A stretch of DNA of 6,424 bases from Nitrococcus sp. (GCA_030452365.1 JAKDMK010000143.1:1-6424), one strand, 5' to 3'. Positions 1 through 6,360 are shown, counted from the first letter of the stretch. Made by a program: numbers and translations. Notes: generated by a model not told the origin, from the letters alone.

Positions 1-1
1 G

Positions 2-709
2 CTGTGCGGGTACTTGACGGTGGTGGGCCGGTCGCGGGGGGTGTGGCTTGCGCTGGCGATCGTTGCCGTTTTGCTGCTGCTATGGGAATTTTCGTATCTG
101 CGGCGCCAGCGGTGCCGTTCCTGGCGGGCGTGGGCGGGGATCAGTATGGTTGCGGCATTTATCATGGCCGGCACGGCGGCCGCGTGGCCCATCGTTGAGA
201 AGCGGCTCTCACGTGAGATCCCGATGCTCGAACATCTGATGGAAGGAGAATTTGGTGCTATAGCAGCGACCGGGTCAATCCGCGCAAGGCCCCAGATGTG
301 GCGGTTTGGATTGAACAAAACTCTCCAGCGACCGTGGTTAGGCTGGGGGGCAGGTGGCTCTGACTACCTGCTCGGGCATTCCGGCAATGCAGAGCTCATC
401 AGGCATGAGGATTTCCACAGCGCCGCCGTCGACCTGCCGGCTCGGCTGGGAATTCCGGCCACGCTGACGTTCGGCCTGCTTTGCCTGAGCCTGCTCTGGA
501 TCCCTCTGCGGGCGAGGGATGCGAACCGGCATGTGGTCCAGACGCTGGTCGCCTTGCTGTTGCTCCACCTGCTAACCCAGGCAACCAACTTCCGCATGCT
601 GAATACGGACTGGCGCTTCTGCTGGCTGCTGATCGCCGGGCTTTGCGCCGGCTACGCGCTACGTCGGCGGACCAGGGCCAGTCACCACCGCGCGGCGAGC
701 AGGCGATAA
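2..709 (+). CDS. waaL: O-antigen ligase family membrane protein (WaaL-like), 3' part
   Basis: The 5' end is outside the window, and 235 residues are visible up to the TAA at 707-709. The reading frame is already open at base 2, so the TTG at 14 is probably internal rather than the start. About five hydrophobic stretches can be seen (visible residues about 14-33, 43-65, 150-171, 178-195 and 205-219). Between the second and third lies a large polar loop. Features of the O-antigen ligase/polymerase family (Wzy_C/WaaL) are SRGVWLAL (11-18, Arg12), GWGAGG (114-119) and RHEDFH in the loop (His135, His139), followed by ARLGIP. WaaL proteins carry an essential His in a comparable periplasmic loop. 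WaaL joins undecaprenyl-linked O-antigen to lipid A-core in the periplasm. The LPS-core genes next door favour a ligase over a Wzy polymerase, but the families look alike and the N-terminus is missing. The gene converges on the minus-strand operon, with 104 bases between the stops. Confidence 0.8.
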   Translation: MCGYLTVVGRSRGVWLALAIVAVLLLLWEFSYLRRQRCRSWRAWAGISMVAAFIMAGTAAAWPIVEKRLSREIPMLEHLMEGEFGAIAATGSIRARPQMWRFGLNKTLQRPWLGWGAGGSDYLLGHSGNAELIRHEDFHSAAVDLPARLGIPATLTFGLLCLSLLWIPLRARDANRHVVQTLVALLLLHLLTQATNFRMLNTDWRFCWLLIAGLCAGYALRRRTRASHHRAASRR

Positions 710-813
710 CGATCGCTCAGATACTTGATAAGGCCAATCGGGACGGCGAGCGCTGCACGACAGCGTCCGCTCCTGGAACAGTCCATGGGCCATCTGGGCC
801 CCGCGCCCGGTAC
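710..813. other. Convergent intergenic gap without a clear terminator
   Basis: This gap separates the stop of the WaaL-like gene (plus strand) from the stop of the GT4 gene (minus strand). It holds two weak hairpins: CGCTG/CAGCG around a 5-base loop at 751-765, and GGGCC/GGCCC at 787-801. Neither is followed by a T-run in either direction, so I do not call an intrinsic terminator. Termination may be Rho-dependent, or the two transcripts may overlap. No gene is visible here. Confidence 0.5.
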
Positions 814-1911
814 TCAGTGGCGGGCCGTTGCGGCGAGTGTCGATCGGTAGACAGCCAGGTTGCCGCGCATCATGGCCTCGATGGAGAAGGCCCGCTGCAC
901 CAGCACACGGCCCGCCGCGCCGTAGTGCCGGGCGAGCGCCGGGTGAGCGAGAAGGCGGTTCACCGCAGCGGCGAGCGCGGGGGTGTCACCCGGCTCCACC
1001 AACAGCCCGCTCTCACCGTCACGTACCGCCTCGGGAATGCCGCCGACACGGCTGGCGACCGTCGGCACCCCGCAGGCGGCGGCCTGTAGTAACGCCACGC
1101 CCAGCCCCTCCCTGCACGCCGGGTGCACCACCATGTCCAGATTCGGCAGCACCCGCGGCAGGTCGTCCCGAAAGCCCGCGAACAGAAACCGCTCGGCGAG
1201 CCCGCGTTCCGCCACCAGCGCCTCCAGCAGACCACGCTCCGGCCCGCGGCCGAAGAGCAGAAAACGGGTGCGTGGATGGCGTGCCAGGATAGCGGGGGCG
1301 GCGTCCACCAGGCTGCATTGGCCCTTGCGCGGGATGAACTGGGCGATCATGCCCAGCGCAGGCTCGTCGCCGGCGAGCCCGAACTCGCGGCGGAACCAGT
1401 CCGGTTCGCCGCCGGGACGGTAGCGATCCGTATCCACCGCGCTCGGTACGCAGGTCACTTTCTCCGCCGCCAGCCCTTCGGCCAGCAGCAGCTGCCGGAT
1501 CGCCGCGGAAATGGTTACCACATGTGCGTAGAGCCGATATTTCGCGGCCACCAGCCAGCGCGGCTCCGGGTTGTCGACGCGGCGGCTGACAATGGCTGGG
1601 ATGCCGGCGAGCCGGGCCGCGATGCCGCCCAGTACATCGGCGCCCCGGCGGCTGTGCAGATGCACCAGATCAGGTTGCTCCGCGCGCAGAATTCGGTGCA
1701 AGCGGCCGATCAGGACAAGGTCACCATCACCGCGCATGGGAACGGCATGGATCCGGTCAACATAAGCCGGCGCCAACCCCAGGATAGCGCTATCCCGTGG
1801 GCAGACCAGAACCTGGTCCGTAGCGAGGCCCTTCAGTGCGCGTAGCAGAAAAAGCACCTGCAACGCGCCGCCATAGAGGTGCATGCCGCTCTCGACATGC
1901 AATAGCTTCAT
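814..1911 (-). CDS. GT4-family glycosyltransferase, probably LPS core
   Basis: This 365-residue GT-B glycosyltransferase fits the usual GT4 length. The N-terminal acceptor domain opens with MKLLHVESGMHLYGG (1-15), a beta-strand and glycine loop typical of the fold. The C-terminal nucleotide-sugar domain has FIPRKG (192-197, Arg195/Lys196, the expected donor-phosphate contacts), LFGRGPE (219-225) and the signature HPACREGLGVALLQAAACG (263-281), then GGIPEAV (290-296). The usual EX7E pair is EX7Q here (Glu268, Gln276). The frame stays open 157 codons upstream into the neighbouring gene. I chose the ATG at 1911-1909 because it begins the domain and overlaps the previous gene's TGA as ATGA. There is no strong Shine-Dalgarno sequence, which suggests translational coupling. 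As the last gene of the LPS operon, it probably adds a sugar to the heptose-containing core; donor and linkage cannot be read from sequence. WaaG-like activity is possible but unproven. Confidence 0.88.
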   Translation of the reverse strand: MKLLHVESGMHLYGGALQVLFLLRALKGLATDQVLVCPRDSAILGLAPAYVDRIHAVPMRGDGDLVLIGRLHRILRAEQPDLVHLHSRRGADVLGGIAARLAGIPAIVSRRVDNPEPRWLVAAKYRLYAHVVTISAAIRQLLLAEGLAAEKVTCVPSAVDTDRYRPGGEPDWFRREFGLAGDEPALGMIAQFIPRKGQCSLVDAAPAILARHPRTRFLLFGRGPERGLLEALVAERGLAERFLFAGFRDDLPRVLPNLDMVVHPACREGLGVALLQAAACGVPTVASRVGGIPEAVRDGESGLLVEPGDTPALAAAVNRLLAHPALARHYGAAGRVLVQRAFSIEAMMRGNLAVYRSTLAATARH

Positions 1912-3107
1912 CCGACGGCATCCAGCAGCGATTGCGCCACGGCGAGCACTTGCTCGGGCTGATGCACTCGCATGCAGCTGTATGCCCCGCCGCATATCGG
2001 CCGGCGCCGGCAGGGCGAGCACCAGAGCGCCTCGTAGAGCACCCGCGTTAGTGGGCTGTCCGTCTCGACATAAGGCCGGGTGGAACCGAATAGCGCCACC
2101 GTAGGTATGCCAGCGGCCGTACCGATGTGGGTCAGCCCGGTGTCGACTCCGATCAGGAGCCGCGCCCCCGCAATAGCCGCCGCGCTCTCCCGTAAACTCA
2201 GGGTGCCGGCGAGATTCACCATGGGAACGCCCGCCTCGCCGATGATCCGCTCGCCCCCCGCACGTGCCTGCGAACCACCGAGGATCACCGCGGCGAGACC
2301 GAAACGTCCGCCTAGCTCGCGCGCGAGCACGCGCCAGGATTCGTCGAACCAGTGTTTCTGCGCCCGGGTGGTGAAAGGGCACAGTACCGCGTAATCACCG
2401 ACGAGCGCGTGCGCAGCCAAGGCCCGGCGCACGCCCTGATGATCGCTCGCGGTCAATGCCACATCCATCGCAAAGCGGCTCGCCTCGAGACCGAGCGACT
2501 CGGCGAGATAACGGTACTCAGAGCCGATAAGGGGGTCGGAGCGCGGCGGCTGCAGCACTTCGGTCATCAGCCGCTGACTGCCCTCGCGCGCGGCGAGACC
2601 GATGCGTTGCGGAGCCCCGCTGACCCTGGCCCACAGCGCGCTCTTGAGCAAGCCCTGCAGATCAAGTACCAAATCGTAGTGCCGCGCGCGCAGCCGCGCG
2701 ACGAAATCACGCATCGAGCGCCACAGCTCAGCGTAGTGTCGCTCGGCGCGCAGTTGCCGCCAACGCTGCCGGGGCCACACAATCACCTCATCCAAGCGCG
2801 GATTCGCCTCCAGTAAGCTCGACCCAGGCGACTGGGCCAACCACCCCAGATGAGCATCGGGCCACTTGCGCCGCAAGACGGGAATCAGCCCGGAGGCCAT
2901 TACGATATCGCCGATGGCCGAGAGCCGAATAATGAGTATACGGCTTATAGGGCGATCCGTTGCCGCGCACGCAGGCGGCGATAGCGCCGTATAGAGGCTA
3001 CCACCACTGTTCAGTTGCCGGCGCGCCGCGAACGCCTCGAGCCGTCGCACATGGGACGGATGCACGCCGCCGAACTGGCAGTTACCGAATCCATGCAATG
3101 GCATCAT
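1908..3107 (-). CDS. waaC: GT9 LPS heptosyltransferase (WaaC-like)
   Basis: This GT9 (ADP-heptose:LPS heptosyltransferase) protein has 399 residues from the chosen ATG. The first Rossmann strand and loop is RILIIRLSAIGD (56-67). DLQGLLKSA (149-157) is characteristic of heptosyltransferase I. GVDTGLTH (320-327) carries Asp322, matching the conserved nucleotide-sugar-binding Asp of WaaC. The C-terminus has WCSPC-x5-C-x5-C (362-378), a cysteine pattern more typical of WaaF, so assignment to the first heptose transfer is likely but not certain. The enzyme would work at the inner face of the inner membrane, using the ADP-heptose made by HldE. The ATG at 3107-3105 overlaps the deacetylase TGA as ATGA, but leaves about 55 residues before the catalytic domain where WaaC normally has none. 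A second ATG (3104) and in-frame GTG codons (3065, 3050) are alternatives, and the catalytic core starts near 2943. It overlaps the GT4 gene by four bases. Confidence 0.85.
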   Translation of the reverse strand: MMPLHGFGNCQFGGVHPSHVRRLEAFAARRQLNSGGSLYTALSPPACAATDRPISRILIIRLSAIGDIVMASGLIPVLRRKWPDAHLGWLAQSPGSSLLEANPRLDEVIVWPRQRWRQLRAERHYAELWRSMRDFVARLRARHYDLVLDLQGLLKSALWARVSGAPQRIGLAAREGSQRLMTEVLQPPRSDPLIGSEYRYLAESLGLEASRFAMDVALTASDHQGVRRALAAHALVGDYAVLCPFTTRAQKHWFDESWRVLARELGGRFGLAAVILGGSQARAGGERIIGEAGVPMVNLAGTLSLRESAAAIAGARLLIGVDTGLTHIGTAAGIPTVALFGSTRPYVETDSPLTRVLYEALWCSPCRRRPICGGAYSCMRVHQPEQVLAVAQSLLDAVG

Positions 3108-3862
3108 CGCCGGCTGGGACAATCCTTGCTGACATGCTTCATATGCAGCTTCCAAAAGTAGCCAAGCAGATTATCGCCAAAGGAGATGCCCTTACGCGGG
3201 ATCTCGAAGCGGTTGGGGGCGTTGTGCGCCGCACCGCGCCGGCCAGTCAAGGCGCTGGTGTATCCGGCCTCTTCTACCAGATCCTTGATGCGCCGACTGT
3301 AATCCCCATAGGGATAGCAAAAATGCCGGACCTCTTCCGCCAGCAGATTCTCCAACACGGCCTTGCTGCGGAAGATCTGGTCACGTTGCTTGGATTCAGA
3401 AAGGCTGGAGAGTCGGGGATGGGTGTTGCTGTGCGAGCCGAAGGTAATTCCGGCGCGGTGCAGCTCCCGTATGGTCGCCGCCGACATCAGCGGTGCCTTA
3501 GCTTGGTCATCGCTTAGCCACTCCGCACACCGGCCCAGCAGGCCCGTCACGATGAAAATCGTGGCGCTAAAGCCGTGTTGCGCGAGAATCGGAAAGGCGT
3601 GCTCGTGGAAACATTCATAGCCGTCATCGAATGTAAGCACCACCGCCCGGGCAGGCAGCGGCCGATCGTCAAACAGCCCCGCTATCGCCTCCTCCAGACT
3701 GATGACGTTGTAGTCGAACGACTTGAGATATCCCATCTGCGCGCGGAAGCGGCGGACGTGGCAATAGCCCGCGCGGTGCTTTTGCGGCGTGGCGAAATAG
3801 CCCACCTGGTGGTACATCAAAACGGAAACCGTGGGCTTGGCCCGTGCTTCGTGGGGCGGCAT
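3104..3862 (-). CDS. NodB-type polysaccharide deacetylase (CE4)
   Basis: This 252-residue protein is a compact carbohydrate esterase family 4 (NodB homology) enzyme. All main motifs are present: VLMYHQV (14-20); motif 1 TFDDGY (77-82, general base Asp79 and metal ligand Asp80); motif 2 SHSNTH (143-148, metal ligands His144 and His148); and motif 3 CYPYGDY (182-188). The family removes N- or O-acetyl groups from sugar polymers with a divalent metal. No signal peptide or membrane segment is visible at the N-terminus, so a cytoplasmic role on a core sugar or lipid-linked precursor is possible. The substrate is unknown. The ATG at 3862-3860 has a good GGAGAG ribosome site nine bases upstream. The gene lies 26 bases after hldE and its TGA overlaps the heptosyltransferase ATG. 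Counting eight 60-base lines gave about 58% GC, lower than the roughly 76% in two lines of the GT4 gene. Confidence 0.9.
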   Translation of the reverse strand: MPPHEARAKPTVSVLMYHQVGYFATPQKHRAGYCHVRRFRAQMGYLKSFDYNVISLEEAIAGLFDDRPLPARAVVLTFDDGYECFHEHAFPILAQHGFSATIFIVTGLLGRCAEWLSDDQAKAPLMSAATIRELHRAGITFGSHSNTHPRLSSLSESKQRDQIFRSKAVLENLLAEEVRHFCYPYGDYSRRIKDLVEEAGYTSALTGRRGAAHNAPNRFEIPRKGISFGDNLLGYFWKLHMKHVSKDCPSRR

Positions 3863-3871
3863 CGTAGTGTT

Positions 3872-3877
3872 CTCTCC
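3872..3877 (-). promoter_or_regulatory. Ribosome binding site of the deacetylase gene
   Basis: The minus strand reads GGAGAG nine bases before the ATG at 3862. It is the clearest Shine-Dalgarno sequence in the operon and sits at the only junction without an ATGA overlap, so this gene appears to initiate independently. It fixes the deacetylase start. Confidence 0.75.
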
Positions 3878-3888
3878 AATTCCGGCGG

Positions 3889-5322
3889 TTAGCGCTGTGA
3901 GCCGCCACGATCGATATGCTCCACAATCCTGGTGGTCGAATAACCGCCTTCAATCGGCAGCAGCCGTACTTGCCCGCCGCGCGCGAGCACCCACTCGTGA
4001 CCGGCCACATCCTGCAGTCGATAGTCACCGCCTTTGGCGAGCACATCCGGATCAATTGCTTCGATCAAGCGCGCCGGGGTATCCTCGCTGAACGCCACCA
4101 CCCAATCCACGGCGGCCAGCCCGGCCACGACCGCCATGCGCTGAGCGACCGGGTTGATGGGCCGGCCTTCGCCTTTGAGACGCCGCACCGAGTCATCGTC
4201 GTTCACCGCCACGATCAGCCGGTCACCCAAAGCCTTGGCTTGCTCCAAATAAGCGATATGCCCTGGATGCAGAATATCGAAACAGCCGTTGGTCATCACC
4301 ACAATCTCTTGGCGCTGGCGTACCGCGAGCACCAACGTGATCAGTTCCGCCTCGCTGACCACGCCGCGACGGCTGTCGGTTGGCAGCCAATGCCTAGCCG
4401 CGGCGCGCAGCTCGGTAATGCTTACCGTGGCCGTGCCGAGCTTACCCACCACCACAGCGGCAGCCAGATTGGCCAGTACCGCCGCCTGCGGCAGATCCTC
4501 TCCCGCCGCCAGTGCGGCCGCCAGAACAGCGATTACCGTATCCCCGGCACCCGTTACGTCGAACACCTCTTGCGCCCGCGCGGGTATGTGGACTGCTTCG
4601 CGATCACGCTCGATCAAGGTCATGCCATCCTCGCCGCGCGTGACTAACACCGCGCCGGCATCCAATCGAGACAGCAGCTCCTGCGCATGTTCCACCAGCT
4701 CAAGCTCACTACCGCAATGCCCCGCCATGCGCTCGAGCTCCGCCCGATTCGGTGTGAGCACGCTGGCACCCGCGTATGCGGTGAAATCCACTCGCTTGGG
4801 ATCGATCAGCACGGGTGACCCGGCGGCACGGCAGGCGGCAATCAGTGGTTCTATGTTGGCAAGGGCCCCTTTGGCGTAATCAGAGAGTATGACCGCATCC
4901 GCCTGTGGAAGGCTCTGCGAGAAGAGCCCCAGCGGCACTCCCGAAACCGCTTCCGAAGGGCCCTCAAAGTCGAGTCGGAGCATCTGCTGGTGTTGACTGA
5001 TGACTCGCAGCTTGGTGATCGTGGTGCCGCTCGGCTGCTCGACCCAGCACGCATTGACCCCGGCATCGGAGAGCAACCGCCGCAGCGCCGCGCCGGCTTC
5101 ATCTGCACCGAGCGGGGCTACAAGCGTGGTCTCAACGCCTAGTGCAGCCAGCGCCAGCGCGACATTAGCAGCGCCGCCCGCGCGATCCTCGGTGCGGCCG
5201 ATCGCCACGACCGGCACAGGTGCCTCGGGCGAAATACGCCCGGTCTCACCGTACCAATAGCGATCCAGCATAACATCGCCGGCGACCAGAAGCTTTAGGC
5301 TACGGAAATCCGGGATTCTCAT
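3889..5322 (-). CDS. hldE: Bifunctional heptose-7-phosphate kinase / heptose-1-phosphate adenylyltransferase HldE
   Basis: The protein is 477 residues, the same length as E. coli HldE (RfaE). The N-terminal PfkB/ribokinase domain (about 1-315) phosphorylates D-glycero-beta-D-manno-heptose 7-phosphate at C1. It shows DVMLDRYWYG (16-25), GGAANVALALAALG (49-62) and the PfkB signature DVTGAGDT (255-262, catalytic Asp261). The C-terminal cytidylyltransferase-like domain (about 340-477) adds AMP to the heptose 1-phosphate. It shows TNGCFDILHPGH (344-355), with the nucleotide-binding HxGH as HPGH at 352-355, then GRPINPVAQRM (387-397) and a late STTRIV (462-467). This step precedes ADP-heptose epimerisation by HldD, which is not in the window; GmhA and GmhB are also absent. 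The frame is open to 5412, but the ATG at 5322 matches the family N-terminus and overlaps the lpxL TGA as ATGA. No strong ribosome site precedes it, suggesting coupling to lpxL. Confidence 0.97.
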   Translation of the reverse strand: MRIPDFRSLKLLVAGDVMLDRYWYGETGRISPEAPVPVVAIGRTEDRAGGAANVALALAALGVETTLVAPLGADEAGAALRRLLSDAGVNACWVEQPSGTTITKLRVISQHQQMLRLDFEGPSEAVSGVPLGLFSQSLPQADAVILSDYAKGALANIEPLIAACRAAGSPVLIDPKRVDFTAYAGASVLTPNRAELERMAGHCGSELELVEHAQELLSRLDAGAVLVTRGEDGMTLIERDREAVHIPARAQEVFDVTGAGDTVIAVLAAALAAGEDLPQAAVLANLAAAVVVGKLGTATVSITELRAAARHWLPTDSRRGVVSEAELITLVLAVRQRQEIVVMTNGCFDILHPGHIAYLEQAKALGDRLIVAVNDDDSVRRLKGEGRPINPVAQRMAVVAGLAAVDWVVAFSEDTPARLIEAIDPDVLAKGGDYRLQDVAGHEWVLARGGQVRLLPIEGGYSTTRIVEHIDRGGSQR

Positions 5323-6269
5323 GGCTCGTGCCGCATCCGCTTGCACCGCCGGCGCGGGGGATAGGGTTCTGGTGCGCCATCGGGGCGCGTTTTGAAACGC
5401 CGATGAACCCAATAATACTGCTCCGGGTGGCAGCGTACCTCGGCTTCGAGCACGGCATTGAGCCGGGTCGCATCCAGCACCTCATCTCCTGATGGAAAAT
5501 TGCGCAGCGGTGGATGCAAGCGGATGGTGTAACCCGTTGCAGATCTGCGGGCGGTGCCGTAGGTCGGAATGACTGTCGCACCGGTGAGCCGGGCGAGCCG
5601 CGAGGTCACAGTGATGGTGGCGGCGGGGATACCGAAGAACGGTGCGAAGACTGAGTGTGAGCGCCCGTAATCCTGGTCGGGTGGATACCAGACGACGCAC
5701 CGCTCGCGCAGCGCCCGCACCAGCGCCCGCAGGTCGCGGCGCTGGTGAGTTTGCTGGTATAGACGCTGGCGGCTCTCACGCATGAAACGCTCTATCACCG
5801 GGTTGCGATTCTCCCGATAGATTACCTGGAATGGGATCTGGCTGAGCATGATGCGCCCGGTGAGCTCCAGCGGAGTGAAATGCGCCCCGAGCAAAATCAC
5901 GCCACGCCCTTCATCCAGCGCCTGCCTGAGATGCTCTAACCCCTCAAAATGGCCGAGCCGCTGGATAAGAGCGGCTTTGCCCCACCAGGCGATGCCGACC
6001 TCAACGAGGCCGCGTCCGGTACAGCGCAGGTTCTCTCGCACCAGAGCGTTGCGTTCGGCCGCAGTAAGATCCGGCAGACATAGAGCGAGATTGGCTTCGA
6101 CGACGCGACGCCGATAGGGTAGGAGATAGTAGGACAGACGCCCCACGAGACCGCCCAAAGCGAGCGCCCAAGGGAAAGGCAGGCGGGCAATACAGCGCAG
6201 CAGACCCATACCGAGCCAGCTCGACCAGTAACGGGCAGCATAAATCCTGCGCGGTTGGTGTTCACTCAC
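5319..6269 (-). CDS. lpxL: Lipid A late acyltransferase (LpxL/HtrB family)
   Basis: From the chosen GTG the protein has 316 residues (E. coli LpxL has 306). LpxL transfers an acyl chain from acyl-ACP onto Kdo2-lipid IVA at the inner membrane. A hydrophobic N-terminal segment (about 17-50) would anchor it. The catalytic HX4E motif is HFTPLE (His130, Glu135). Further family blocks are YRENRNP (151-157), VWYPPDQDYG (193-202) and EQYYWVHRRFKTRPDG (283-298). HFTPLE resembles LpxL more than LpxM. After the family's normal end there is an arginine-rich tail, PPRRRCKRMRHEP (304-316), that runs into the hldE start. The frame is open to a GTG at 6356, but the GTG at 6269-6267 lies downstream of a good extended -10 promoter and gives a near-family N-terminus (SEHQPRRIYAARYWSSWLG). 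A GGGA lies 11 bases before it. It is the first gene of the operon. LpxP, the cold-induced paralogue, cannot be excluded. Confidence 0.92.
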   Translation of the reverse strand: MSEHQPRRIYAARYWSSWLGMGLLRCIARLPFPWALALGGLVGRLSYYLLPYRRRVVEANLALCLPDLTAAERNALVRENLRCTGRGLVEVGIAWWGKAALIQRLGHFEGLEHLRQALDEGRGVILLGAHFTPLELTGRIMLSQIPFQVIYRENRNPVIERFMRESRQRLYQQTHQRRDLRALVRALRERCVVWYPPDQDYGRSHSVFAPFFGIPAATITVTSRLARLTGATVIPTYGTARRSATGYTIRLHPPLRNFPSGDEVLDATRLNAVLEAEVRCHPEQYYWVHRRFKTRPDGAPEPYPPRRRCKRMRHEP

Positions 6270-6300
6270 CCTGGCGTCGTTCCCATGATCGGCCAAGCAA

Positions 6301-6309
6301 AGTATACCA
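6301..6309 (-). promoter_or_regulatory. Extended -10 promoter for the LPS operon
   Basis: The minus strand reads TGG-TATACT, a sigma-70 extended -10 element (TGn plus a 5-of-6 match to TATAAT). The best-spaced -35 hexamer (ACAGAC at 6329-6324) is poor, which is normal for extended -10 promoters; a TTGAAA at 6335-6330 is 23 bases away, too far. Transcription would start near 6294, about 25 bases before the GTG at 6269. This is why I prefer that start over the GTG at 6356. No experimental support is available. Confidence 0.5.
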
Positions 6310-6328
6310 GACCGTGTATTAGGGTCTG
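6308..6328. promoter_or_regulatory. Dyad beside the operon promoter, possible operator
   Basis: A perfect 6-bp inverted repeat, CAGACC and GGTCTG, is separated by nine bases. It overlaps the TG of the extended -10 and fills the spacer and poor -35 region. A protein bound here would block RNA polymerase. A dyad of this size can arise by chance in a region this long, so this is only a candidate. Confidence 0.25.
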
Positions 6329-6360
6329 TTTTCAACGATTCATGGTAACTACTCACCCCT

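Noticed and set aside
345..350. G6 tract in the WaaL-like gene as a phase-variation switch (another at 36-41)
   Set aside because: Six bases is short for slipped-strand switching and is expected in GC-rich coding DNA. The frame is intact.
710..813. Small RNA or small gene in the convergent gap
   Set aside because: No promoter, terminator or start with a ribosome site could be seen; the two hairpins are weak.
1123..1845. Long plus-strand open frame opposite the GT4 gene (240 codons)
   Set aside because: It lies wholly antisense to a well-supported glycosyltransferase, its protein has no recognisable motif, and high GC leaves such frames open by chance. The same applies to the plus-strand frame at 481-1089.
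1912..2382. Upstream extension of the GT4 reading frame
   Set aside because: The frame is open for 157 more codons, but it lies inside the heptosyltransferase gene in another frame and the translation is Arg/Ala-rich without domain character. The ATG at 1911 fits the domain start.
2935..2940. TATACT hexamer on the minus strand near the heptosyltransferase core
   Set aside because: It has no TG extension and no suitable -35 element, and transcription would begin inside the conserved domain.
5323..5412. Upstream extension of hldE
   Set aside because: It overlaps the lpxL coding end and would add 30 non-conserved residues. The ATG at 5322 gives exactly the family length of 477.
6270..6356. Longer LpxL start at the GTG at 6356
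   Set aside because: The extra 29 residues do not resemble the family N-terminus, and the promoter's predicted start site lies inside this stretch, so it would not be transcribed from that promoter.
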